Positions 26,568 to 33,348 of a DNA stretch of 58,304 nt are shown piece after piece (the first letter of the stretch is position 1; each line of letters begins with the position of its first letter). The notes under the pieces were generated by a model. It did not search any database. It had not been told where the DNA came from and worked only from the letters and a program-made list of their open reading frames with translations. Origin of the DNA: Bacteroidetes bacterium HGW-Bacteroidetes-10 (GTDB lineage Bacteria; Bacteroidota; Bacteroidia; Bacteroidales; UBA932); the NCBI GenBank assembly GCA_002842695.1, contig PHDT01000021.1:1-58304 (forward strand). The letters are read 5' to 3'. A program made the position numbers and the translations under genes.

Positions 26568-27206
26568 TTAGCTTTGTAAGAGAAAGTTTTCGAATGACCC
26601 CAGGTCCCGGAAATAGAGAACTCCTGAATATCTGAGCATGACCTCTCCGCCGTTTTTGTTGAGCCCCTGTCCGCCAATAAGTATAACCAGATCTGGATAT
26701 TTTTCCCTGACTTTTACAATTGCCCTTTCAAGAGATTCAAGATGGGAGTCTATACTCATTGAGAGAGAGAGCATATCAGGTTTTGCCATCTCAATATATT
26801 TGAACAACTCATCCACAGGTGTATTTGCTCCCAGAAAATGAGAATTCCATCCGTGCAGCTCAAACACATCAGAAACCATCTTTGCACCAATCTGGTGCGA
26901 TTCGTTCTCTACTGTCGATACAACAACTGTTCTATTTCTGCTTCCAGATTTCGAGATCACCTTATAATAAAGCTGACCCAGAATTGTCTCAACTATTGCC
27001 GATGCGAGGTGTTCTGTAGCAACGCTAATCTCACCCTCTTCCCACATTTCGCCAACCCTGTACATTGCGGGTTTGATAACCATTTCATAAATATGCTGAA
27101 CCTCTTCTCCGCTCTCAAGCAGTCCGTTTACGACATTTGCCGCACCCTGTCTCTCACCCTTCAGCAGAAAGGCGAGGAGTTCACCTGTACTCTCCTGATT
27201 ATTCAT
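26568..27206 (-). CDS. Stand-alone B12-binding protein with Wx9EH photoreceptor motif
   Basis: 212 residues. A helical cap (about 1-85) precedes a cobalamin-binding Rossmann domain (about 90-205). The cap contains MWEEGEISVATEH: Trp55, nine residues, Glu65-His66, the Wx9EH signature of adenosylcobalamin photoreceptors such as CarH. The B12 base-off motif is ESHQIG (Glu102, His104, Gly107), with Glu in place of the usual Asp, as I recall for CarH-type proteins. There is no DNA-binding domain, so any output must go through a partner. The kinase 3 bp downstream is the obvious candidate. Alternatively it senses B12 or redox state rather than light. The B12 fold is certain; light sensing is a hypothesis. 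Confidence 0.9.
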   Translation of the reverse strand: MNNQESTGELLAFLLKGERQGAANVVNGLLESGEEVQHIYEMVIKPAMYRVGEMWEEGEISVATEHLASAIVETILGQLYYKVISKSGSRNRTVVVSTVENESHQIGAKMVSDVFELHGWNSHFLGANTPVDELFKYIEMAKPDMLSLSMSIDSHLESLERAIVKVREKYPDLVILIGGQGLNKNGGEVMLRYSGVLYFRDLGSFENFLLQS

Positions 27207-27224
27207 GGCTAATTTTATTTTGTT

Positions 27225-27255
27225 CTAAGTTACAGAGAAAATATTTCGTGGCAAT
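27225..27255 (-). promoter_or_regulatory. Putative promoter of the B12-kinase-reductase operon
   Basis: On the minus strand, ATTG (27252-27255), 19 bp, then TAACTTAG (27225-27232): seven of eight -7 bases and three of four -33 bases. It lies in the 72-bp gap before the B12 gene, 18 bp from the ATG. Confidence 0.45.
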
Positions 27256-27278
27256 ATTTGTTATCTGAAAACAACAGG

Positions 27279-28466
27279 CTAACTCCAGTCCAAAAGCCTC
27301 TTCTGCCCCTCCAGGGCTTTGATTGCGGTAACATCCTGGCTCACTTCAAGCACTCCTTTGTATTCTCCCTCCTCTGTGCGGACGGCAAAGTAGCGGATGT
27401 GAATAAACTTCCCTCTCATAGTAATCCAGAATTCGGCCTCGTCCCTCTCTCCGCTGCGGAATGAGTTAACAATCTGCTCCACCACATGGAGGCTTTCAGG
27501 CGGGTGGCAGTTTCTCACATCCCTCCCTATTACCGCCGGTGAGCGGGGGAAGAAGCGGTCTTTTGCCCTGTTGAAATAGCGCACTTTGTCGAATTCATCT
27601 ACATAGGTGATGTCCAGCGGCAGGTGGTCAAATATGAGCATAGCCTGCTCTGTAAGCTCTCCCGAAACCACACCCCTCAACAGTGAGCTGCTCTCTCCGC
27701 TGCCGGGAGGTTCCGGACTCTCAATAAAGGGGAAGGGATACTCGAAACTCTGCAGATGCATTCCGGCCCAGTCCTCTTTGGGAATTGTCTCCGCTGCAAT
27801 TGGATATACAATAATCTCCTCCTTCTGAATCATTCCAAAGGCTCCAAAATAGTAGTTACCAATGGCTCTGTTAAGTGTCATCCAGTCGCTCTCTTCAGAT
27901 CTGGCAAGGCCAATGAGCTCTTTGATCATCCGGCGCAGGTCGTCGTGGAGAGACCACATAACCCTGAGGGGTTTGTACTCTTTCCAGTACCTCTCCAGAA
28001 ACGGGAAGAGAATGTTCTCCTTTTTTACATAGTGTGGCTCAAATAGGGCGAAGCTTTCGAGGTGGGGAAGGAGCAGAGCCTTAAGCTGTGGCAGTTCATC
28101 GGCCTCCTTTCCCTTGAATGCCTTAAGAACCTTTTTCATTGAGTTGAGGCGGAACTCAAATGCTCTGTTCTCCAGCATAAGGTAGTAAAGGAAAGTGCCT
28201 TCGGCAGGCCTTTCCCACTCGTACTCCTTAAGATATTCATAGAGAACATTCAGAATCTTGTTAATATCCCTTTTAATCTCTGCAACGGAGATGCCCATCT
28301 GCATCTGGTACTCCTCAAGGTAGAGCATGTCGTGCGGAGTAATTCCCTTAAGAATCTCCTTGTGTTTTTCTATAAGTTCTCTTCCCTCTGCACCGCTCAT
28401 CATACCGGTGGAAAAGGCAATCAGGTGTTCTATTTTGTTACGGTCGCTTTTTATCATATTAGTCAT
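27279..28466 (-). CDS. DUF438-hemerythrin-PAS protein
   Basis: 395 residues, cytosolic. Order: DUF438 helical domain (about 10-80), hemerythrin HHE domain (about 85-220; LLLPHLESFALFEPHYVKKE and MWSLHDDLRRMI supply His/Glu/Asp iron ligands), and a C-terminal PAS domain (about 275-390; LPLDITYVDEFDKVRYFNRAKDRFFPRSPAVIGRDVRNCHPP). This architecture is common in anaerobes and is thought to bind O2 or NO at a di-iron site. Its ATG overlaps the stop of the YCII gene by 4 bp (ATGA), so the two are coupled. A nitric oxide reductase lies about 1.1 kb away, which suggests, without proving it, a nitrosative-stress role. Confidence 0.88.
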   Translation of the reverse strand: MTNMIKSDRNKIEHLIAFSTGMMSGAEGRELIEKHKEILKGITPHDMLYLEEYQMQMGISVAEIKRDINKILNVLYEYLKEYEWERPAEGTFLYYLMLENRAFEFRLNSMKKVLKAFKGKEADELPQLKALLLPHLESFALFEPHYVKKENILFPFLERYWKEYKPLRVMWSLHDDLRRMIKELIGLARSEESDWMTLNRAIGNYYFGAFGMIQKEEIIVYPIAAETIPKEDWAGMHLQSFEYPFPFIESPEPPGSGESSSLLRGVVSGELTEQAMLIFDHLPLDITYVDEFDKVRYFNRAKDRFFPRSPAVIGRDVRNCHPPESLHVVEQIVNSFRSGERDEAEFWITMRGKFIHIRYFAVRTEEGEYKGVLEVSQDVTAIKALEGQKRLLDWS

Positions 28467-28948
28467 GGATTAACTTTGGTTATCTTCTCATGAACCTCCA
28501 TGTAAGCCGGAAGTGCTGCCGAGCCCCACCAGGTGTAGAGGTCTGCAATGAAGATCCCCTCTTTAACTGCAGGGTCGCCGTCAAGCATTTGTCTGGCCTC
28601 TTCGTTACTGGTTGTGTTTAGAATGAACAGCCCCCGGAACTGGTTCTCATTTTTTCCGAATGGACCGGCAACAATAAGTTTTCCCTCAGCTGCCAGTTTC
28701 TGAATATTTGCCATGTGCCCGGCAAAATATGCATTGAGAGAATCTTTGTCTGTTGTTTTATTTGGCCCTGTTCTGAGAATCACAAAGATATAGCTCTTCA
28801 TTCCGTTGTCGTTTCCGCCGTATTTTGCAGCGAGCTGAGCGTCGTACTTGCTTTTTTCCTGTGAGCGAGCAGGATTTGCCACAATCAGAAGGAGAAAAAG
28901 AAGGCAAAAGGTGATGCCTTGAAATGTTTTTATGTTAGTAATTTTCAT
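28463..28948 (-). CDS. Exported YCII-related domain protein
   Basis: 161 residues with a signal peptide (ITFCLLFLLLIVANPARSQ). The YCII-like alpha/beta domain (about 48-140) shows YIFVILRTGPNK, YFAGHMANIQKLAAEGKLIVAGPFG and FILNTTSNEEARQML; the His in the GHMANI segment is the conserved YCII His. YCII proteins are normally small and cytosolic, with poorly known catalytic roles, so export is noteworthy. It shares a 4-bp start/stop overlap with the DUF438-hemerythrin-PAS gene. It is divergent from the DUF456 gene across 48 bp. Confidence 0.82.
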   Translation of the reverse strand: MKITNIKTFQGITFCLLFLLLIVANPARSQEKSKYDAQLAAKYGGNDNGMKSYIFVILRTGPNKTTDKDSLNAYFAGHMANIQKLAAEGKLIVAGPFGKNENQFRGLFILNTTSNEEARQMLDGDPAVKEGIFIADLYTWWGSAALPAYMEVHEKITKVNP

Positions 28949-28996
28949 AAATTTACAATGTTAAAATTCTATTGTAAATATAGTAAATTGATTGAT

Positions 28997-29479
28997 ATGG
29001 GTATTGACGTATTACTGATAATATCGGGTATAATTCTGATTCTTCTGGGTTTTGCAGGCTGCTTCCTTCCAATTCTGCCGGGCCCTCCGCTCGCATTTGG
29101 TGCACTTGTTCTGCTGCACTTTACTTCAGGTGCAGATGTCCCCGCAGAGACTCTGTGGACTATGGCCGGAATAGCACTTTTTGTAACAATACTTGATTAC
29201 ATTGTTCCTGTATGGGGGACAAGAAAGTTTGGCGGAACGAAGGCCGGCGAGCGCGGAGCAATTGCCGGTGTAATAGTTGGGCTCTTTCTGGGGCCTCTTG
29301 GGATTATTGCAGGACCATTTTTTGGCGCGCTCGCCGGCGATCTTATAGCCGGAGCCAAAAGCGACCAGGCATTTCGCGCAGCATTCGGCTCCTTTATGGG
29401 TTTCCTTTTGGGAGTGGGCCTTAAGCTGATTGCTACTATGCTGATCGCTTTCTATTTCTTTAAGATCTGGCTGTGGTGA
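28997..29479 (+). CDS. DUF456 membrane protein
   Basis: 160 residues from MGIDVLLIIS; the 26 codons upstream overlap the divergent promoter region and look non-coding. Glycine-rich membrane helices follow the DUF456 pattern: ISGIILILLGFAGCFLPILPGPPLAF, TILDYIVPVWGTRKFGGTKAGERGA and GLFLGPLGIIAGPFFGALAGDLI. The glycine-zipper-like repeats suggest tight helix packing. Function is unknown for the family. It converges on the nitric oxide reductase gene. Confidence 0.85.
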   Translation: MGIDVLLIISGIILILLGFAGCFLPILPGPPLAFGALVLLHFTSGADVPAETLWTMAGIALFVTILDYIVPVWGTRKFGGTKAGERGAIAGVIVGLFLGPLGIIAGPFFGALAGDLIAGAKSDQAFRAAFGSFMGFLLGVGLKLIATMLIAFYFFKIWLW

Positions 29480-29493
29480 GCGTCTCTGCCCGG

Positions 29494-29536
29494 GAGCCTT
29501 TGCACCTCTGAGGTGAGGTGCAGCTGTGTAGCTCCT
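29494..29536. terminator. Possible hairpin between convergent DUF456 and qNOR genes
   Basis: Nested inverted repeats (GGAGC..GCTCC around TGCACCT..AGGTGCA) occupy the convergent gap. There is no T-run, so action as a terminator is uncertain. Confidence 0.3.
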
Positions 29537-31814
29537 ACTCCGGAAAATGCTCCTCTGTATGGTCTTCGACCTGCTTGTCAAGTGACCAGCCGGTCTTGAG
29601 ACCAATAACAAACCATGCAAGGGCAAGACAGCCAATACCAAAGATGGTGTCGCCAATTACCCTTAGCCAGCGGAGAACCTCCATGTAGTCCTGCTGCAGA
29701 AACTCTGCAGATCTGGCAAACCAGAGTCCGTGTTTTATACTTGCTATACTTTGGGCAATACCCACAGGCAGAAGGCTAATTAGGGCCATCAGCAGCAGAC
29801 CGATGTTTATGCTCCAGAAGGCAATCTTGATATAGCGGTCTTTCCACGCATATTTTCCGGTTAGTCCCTTAAGCACAAAAAGCATCAGCCCTATTCCCAG
29901 CATTCCGTATACTCCAAAGAGTGCGGTGTGGCCGTGAAGCGGAGTTGTATTGAGACCCTGCATATAGTAAAGTGCAATAGGAGGGTTAATGAGGAATCCG
30001 AAAATTCCGGCTCCCACCAGATTCCAGAAAGCAACCGAAATTAGTGAGTAAATTGGCCATTTGTATGCCTTTACCCAAGGCGTAGATCTGCTGAGGGTAA
30101 GGTTATGGAAGGCCTCAAATCCCATAAGGACAAGCGGAACAACCTCCAGTGCGCTGAACGATGCTCCAAGGGCAATTACTGCAGTTGGTGTCCCTGAGAA
30201 GTAGAGATGGTGGAATGTTCCTATGATTCCGCCTGTCAGGAAGACAATGGTTGAGAAGATAACTGCAGTGGTTGCAAACTTAACATTGAGCAGTCCCATC
30301 CGTACAAAGAGGAATGCTGTAACAACCGTTGCAAATACTTCAAAGAATCCCTCTACCCAGAGGTGGACAACCCACCAGCGCCAGTATTCGGCAATTGAGA
30401 GGTGTGTCTGCTGACCCCACATAAGTCCGGCTCCGTAAAAGGCAGCAATCGCTATGGCCGAAATTACGAAGAGGGTGAGAAGCTGACGGTTTTCGTCCTT
30501 TTTCTTGAGTGCGGGAGCGAGTCCCCTTACCATCAGAACCAGCCAGATAAGCAGTCCCACAAAGAGGAACGCCTGCCAGAACCGGCCAAGCTCCACATAT
30601 TCGTATCCCTGATGTCCAAACCAGAAGTTCTCTGCAAGTCCTAATTTTTGCATTACTCCCATCCATTCGCCGGCCATTGAGCCAACGACAATTATCAGCA
30701 GTGCAATAAAGAGGAAGTTAACCCCAAGCGCCTGATATTTTGGTTCCTTTCCGGAAACCGCAGGGGCTATATAGAGGCCTGTTGCCAGCCATGATGTTGC
30801 TATCCAGAAGATTGCAAGCTGAAGGTGCCAGGTTCTTGAAATTGAATATGGTAAAATCCCCGAGAGGTCAAATCCGTACAGAACATTGCCCTCAACTCCG
30901 TAGTGCGCAGTAACCACTCCAAATCCAACCTGCACCAGAATGAGCGCAGTCACTATCCAGAAATACTTAAGAGTCGCCCGCATAGAAGGAGTCGGCTCCA
31001 TTCCCAGCAGAGGATCCCGCTTTGGAAGTTTTGATACCTCCAGGTGATCTCCCTTTCTGGTCGCATAGTAGTATGTAAGAAGGCTGATTCCCACCAGCAG
31101 CAGGATTACGCTGAATCCTGTCCATAGTGAAAGGGCGCCGGATGGTCTGTTGGCTACCAGCTCCTCGGGCGGCCAGTTATTTGTGTATGTTATGTCATCG
31201 CCCGGCCTGTTGGTAACACAAGCCCAGGTTGCCCAGAAGAAGAAGCTGTTCATCATTGATATTCTGCCCTCCTCCTTTACGGAGTTTGCAGGAATTGAGT
31301 AGGCTTCGCGTAGATGATCCTGTGCAGGGTCGTTCATGAAGAGCCCTTTGTAGAAGGCCGATATCGCCCTGTATGCTTCGGCCCTGAGCGAAGAGATAAC
31401 CAGAGTTCCCGTTGCGGGATCGTAAGTGTTTTTTCTCAGCTCGCTCTGAAGTCTGCTTTTGAGTGCAGCCTGCTGCTCTGTGCCTAGGCTGTCAAAAGTT
31501 GTGTTGAAATCTGTTCTGGCATATTTCTCCAGAATATATACTGCCTCTTTGTGCAGCCAGTCTGCAGACCAGTCGGGCGCAAGATATGCTCCGTGACCCC
31601 ATACTGTTCCAACCTCCTGCCCGCCTATAGACTGCCATACATTCTGTCCGTCGCGGATCTCCTGCCCGGTAAAGAGCAGCTCTCCCGTGTCGGTAACAAC
31701 CTTATCCGGAATAGGCGGGGCTTTCCGGAAAATTTCTACACCATAGTAACCAAGTACCGCAAATGATAAAACCACAAGTACGGTAAAAATGACCCATAAT
31801 CTCGAATTTTTCAT
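29535..31814 (-). CDS. norB: Quinol-dependent nitric oxide reductase (qNOR)
   Basis: 759 residues and about 14 membrane helices: the single-subunit form in which a cytochrome-c-like periplasmic domain without haem c (about 35-225; GGQEVGTVWGHGAYLAPDWSADWLHKEA) is fused to the NorB core. Core motifs include SRTWHLQLAIFWIATSWLATGL, WVVHLWVEGFFEVFA (His and Glu of the FeB site), TFHHLYFSGTP (two FeB His) and LHGHTALFGVYGMLGIG (haem ligand region). It reduces 2 NO to N2O with electrons from menaquinol, for detoxification or denitrification. No nitrite reductase is nearby, which favours detoxification. A hemerythrin/PAS gene lies close by but on a separate transcript. Confidence 0.95.
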   Translation of the reverse strand: MKNSRLWVIFTVLVVLSFAVLGYYGVEIFRKAPPIPDKVVTDTGELLFTGQEIRDGQNVWQSIGGQEVGTVWGHGAYLAPDWSADWLHKEAVYILEKYARTDFNTTFDSLGTEQQAALKSRLQSELRKNTYDPATGTLVISSLRAEAYRAISAFYKGLFMNDPAQDHLREAYSIPANSVKEEGRISMMNSFFFWATWACVTNRPGDDITYTNNWPPEELVANRPSGALSLWTGFSVILLLVGISLLTYYYATRKGDHLEVSKLPKRDPLLGMEPTPSMRATLKYFWIVTALILVQVGFGVVTAHYGVEGNVLYGFDLSGILPYSISRTWHLQLAIFWIATSWLATGLYIAPAVSGKEPKYQALGVNFLFIALLIIVVGSMAGEWMGVMQKLGLAENFWFGHQGYEYVELGRFWQAFLFVGLLIWLVLMVRGLAPALKKKDENRQLLTLFVISAIAIAAFYGAGLMWGQQTHLSIAEYWRWWVVHLWVEGFFEVFATVVTAFLFVRMGLLNVKFATTAVIFSTIVFLTGGIIGTFHHLYFSGTPTAVIALGASFSALEVVPLVLMGFEAFHNLTLSRSTPWVKAYKWPIYSLISVAFWNLVGAGIFGFLINPPIALYYMQGLNTTPLHGHTALFGVYGMLGIGLMLFVLKGLTGKYAWKDRYIKIAFWSINIGLLLMALISLLPVGIAQSIASIKHGLWFARSAEFLQQDYMEVLRWLRVIGDTIFGIGCLALAWFVIGLKTGWSLDKQVEDHTEEHFPE

Positions 31815-31978
31815 GTTAGTAAGTTTTGGTTCGACAAACTAATTTACGAAATAAATAATTACACCGGACAAATATTGCAGCTAAAATTTAGGCTGCTGGC
31901 TTGCCGCGAAACAGCGGTAAATTGCACACAGAAGTTTCCCGCATGTATTTCTGTATGCATTTACCCCTGTACATGCAT

Positions 31979-32086
31979 TTACCCCTGGGGAAAAGTGTCA
32001 GATTGCTTATAATCAGTAAATTATGCAAAAATGTATTTTTTATAACACGCTGTATGTGTGTTGTTTGACACTTTTCCCCAGGGGAA
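31979..32086. repeat. R2-2: second R2 copy
   Basis: 108 bp with ends carrying CCCCTGGGGAAAAGTGTCA inverted at 32066-32084. The interior differs from R2-1 but is also AT-rich. A partial duplication of the left end (atgcatttacccctg) occurs just outside, near 31957-31970. Confidence 0.88.
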
Positions 32087-32175
32087 AATGTTCCGGAATT
32101 TTGGGTTCAAATAGATAACCCGGGATGATTTTTAGCAATTCCACATTGCTAAATGGTTTCATGAGATTTGTGATA

Positions 32176-32292
32176 CGACCCGCACGGCTGCAACTCACTG
32201 TTAATCAACGACAGCTACTTTGTCCCCGCGGATCATCCGCGGGGACAAAGTGCTACTTACAGAAATACAGTTAGTTACAGCTGTACGGGTCG
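32176..32292. repeat. R1-C: long inverted repeat, intact core
   Basis: 117 bp. The core ACTTTGTCCCCGCGG..CCGCGGGGACAAAGT is intact and the ends pair (cgacccgcacggctgcaact with agttacagctgtacgggtcg). Flanking base GATTTTCAT is shared with the R1-B copy in inverted orientation, so the homology extends beyond the hairpin. Confidence 0.87.
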
Positions 32293-32314
32293 ATGAAAAT
32301 CCACATATGGCACA

Positions 32315-32417
32315 AACCTTAAACCCATACCAGACAAAGCAAAGCGGCCTACTGTATGCAAGCTTGACAAACCTTTGCCGAAGGCTTTCTCCCGCCGGGC
32401 GAGGCCCGGCACCTTTA
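32315..32417. repeat. Spacer repeat S2, inverted copy of S1
   Basis: Its reverse complement aligns with 2081-2178. The hairpin GCCGGGC-GAG-GCCCGGC preserves the stem with a different loop. A second hairpin (accggc..gccggt) follows at about 32422-32442 and has no counterpart seen beside S1. Confidence 0.72.
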
Positions 32418-32457
32418 AAGGTACCGGCAGCTCTGCAGCCGGTGGAGGTGAATGTTG

Positions 32458-32580
32458 CCTGGCAGGATATGTGAGAAAATGCTTATTATTAAGTATTTAG
32501 CTTTTTGAATTTAATGATAATTCTGTTGTAGTGAATTTTATTATGCAGAATATCAGTGAGTTCTCACATATCCTGCCAGG
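32458..32580. repeat. R5: 123-bp element with perfect 20-bp inverted ends
   Basis: CCTGGCAGGATATGTGAGAA at 32458-32477 is exactly inverted at 32561-32580, around an AT-rich middle. Part of the motif (acaggatatgtg) recurs at 32600-32611. It lies directly upstream of the tetR promoter, so it could be a mobile element like R2/R3 or a pair of operator sites for the TetR protein. Confidence 0.8.
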
Positions 32581-32619
32581 TAGCAATTTGTGTTACCTTA
32601 CAGGATATGTGTTACTAAA

Positions 32620-32650
32620 TTTGGTAAATAATACAAAAAAAGTAACTTTG
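32620..32650 (+). promoter_or_regulatory. Complete Bacteroidota promoter of tetR
   Basis: TTTG (32620-32623), 19 bp, TAACTTTG (32643-32650): a perfect match to TTTG-N19-TAnnTTTG, 19 bp before the ATG. The half-site acaggatatgtg sits just upstream of the -33 box, where a repressor could act. Confidence 0.7.
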
Positions 32651-32669
32651 CATCGTTAAAGTAATATTT

Positions 32670-33263
32670 ATGGGAAGGATTGCGAAACAAGATATTGAAA
32701 ATCTGTTGATTGAAACTGGGCATGAGCTCTTCTGGAAATTTGGGTTCAGGAGGGTGTCGGTGGAGGAGATATGCAAAAAGGCGGGTATCAGCAAAATGAC
32801 CTTTTACAGATATTTTGATAATAAAACAGAGCTTGCCAAACAGGTTCTGAAGAGGGTTGTGGACGAAGGGAGTGTGAAGTTCAGGGAGATTTTGACGGAT
32901 GATGATTCAATTTCCGGCAAAATGCATCGGATTATTCGTCTTAAGATGGAGGGGACAAATGATATCAGCAGGGAATTTGTGGAGGATGTCTATAATGATA
33001 CGGGGTCGGAGATTCAGCAATTTATGATGAAGCTTACGGCTGATACCTGGATGGGTGTGATTGAGGAGTTCCGGGATGCGCAGAAAAGGGGAATATTCAG
33101 GCAAGATTTCAAACCTGAAATTCTCCTTGCGATGAGCCGCGGAATTACCGAAATGGTTGGAAACCCTCAGCTGAATGCGCTCTATTCAAGTACGCAGGAG
33201 ATGATTGTGGAGATTGTCAATTTGATGACTTACGGGATTGCTCCGCGGGAGAGTGTCAAATAG
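32670..33263 (+). CDS. TetR-family regulator
   Basis: 197 residues. The N-terminal HTH (about 10-55; LFWKFGFRRVSVEEICKKAGISKMTFYRYFDNKTELAKQVL) is typical TetR; the C-terminal helical domain would bind a ligand. It is the first gene of a unit with an outer-membrane protein, an ABC transporter and a LolA-like protein, so it probably controls them and itself. Its last codons and TAG stop lie inside the left arm of a degenerate R2 copy (R2-3), implying that the C-terminus was altered by the repeat. Confidence 0.9.
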   Translation: MGRIAKQDIENLLIETGHELFWKFGFRRVSVEEICKKAGISKMTFYRYFDNKTELAKQVLKRVVDEGSVKFREILTDDDSISGKMHRIIRLKMEGTNDISREFVEDVYNDTGSEIQQFMMKLTADTWMGVIEEFRDAQKRGIFRQDFKPEILLAMSRGITEMVGNPQLNALYSSTQEMIVEIVNLMTYGIAPRESVK

Positions 33264-33348
33264 TTGACTAACTGAGTTTTGCGAATATTTTGAAATTTTC
33301 TTAATTAATTGATATTATGATATTTGACACTTTACCTCTGAGGTCAAA
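33238..33348. repeat. R2-3: degenerate R2 copy spanning two gene ends
   Basis: 111 bp. The left arm (ttgctccgcgggagagtgtc) and right arm (gacactttacctctgaggtc) match the R2 ends with scattered changes, and the interior (gagttttgcgaat, aaatttt) resembles R2-1. It contains the last codons and stop of tetR and the first open codons of the next gene. Confidence 0.72.

Larger units (their letters stand above)
31815..32669. other. 855-bp gene-free interval with R2-2, R1-C, S2, R5 and the tetR promoter
   Basis: No credible gene is present. Reading left to right there are: the divergent qNOR promoter region, R2-2 (31979-32086), R1-C (32176-32292), S2 (32315-32417, inverted relative to S1), R5 (32458-32580), an extra half-site (32598-32615) and the tetR promoter (32620-32650). 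It is the densest repeat cluster of the window. Confidence 0.8.

Noticed and set aside
26568..27206. CarH-like DNA-binding light repressor
   Set aside because: The protein lacks the N-terminal MerR-type HTH, so direct promoter binding is not supported.
31959..31980. Short tandem duplication next to R2-2 as a target-site duplication
   Set aside because: It copies the repeat end itself on one side only, so it is not a target duplication.
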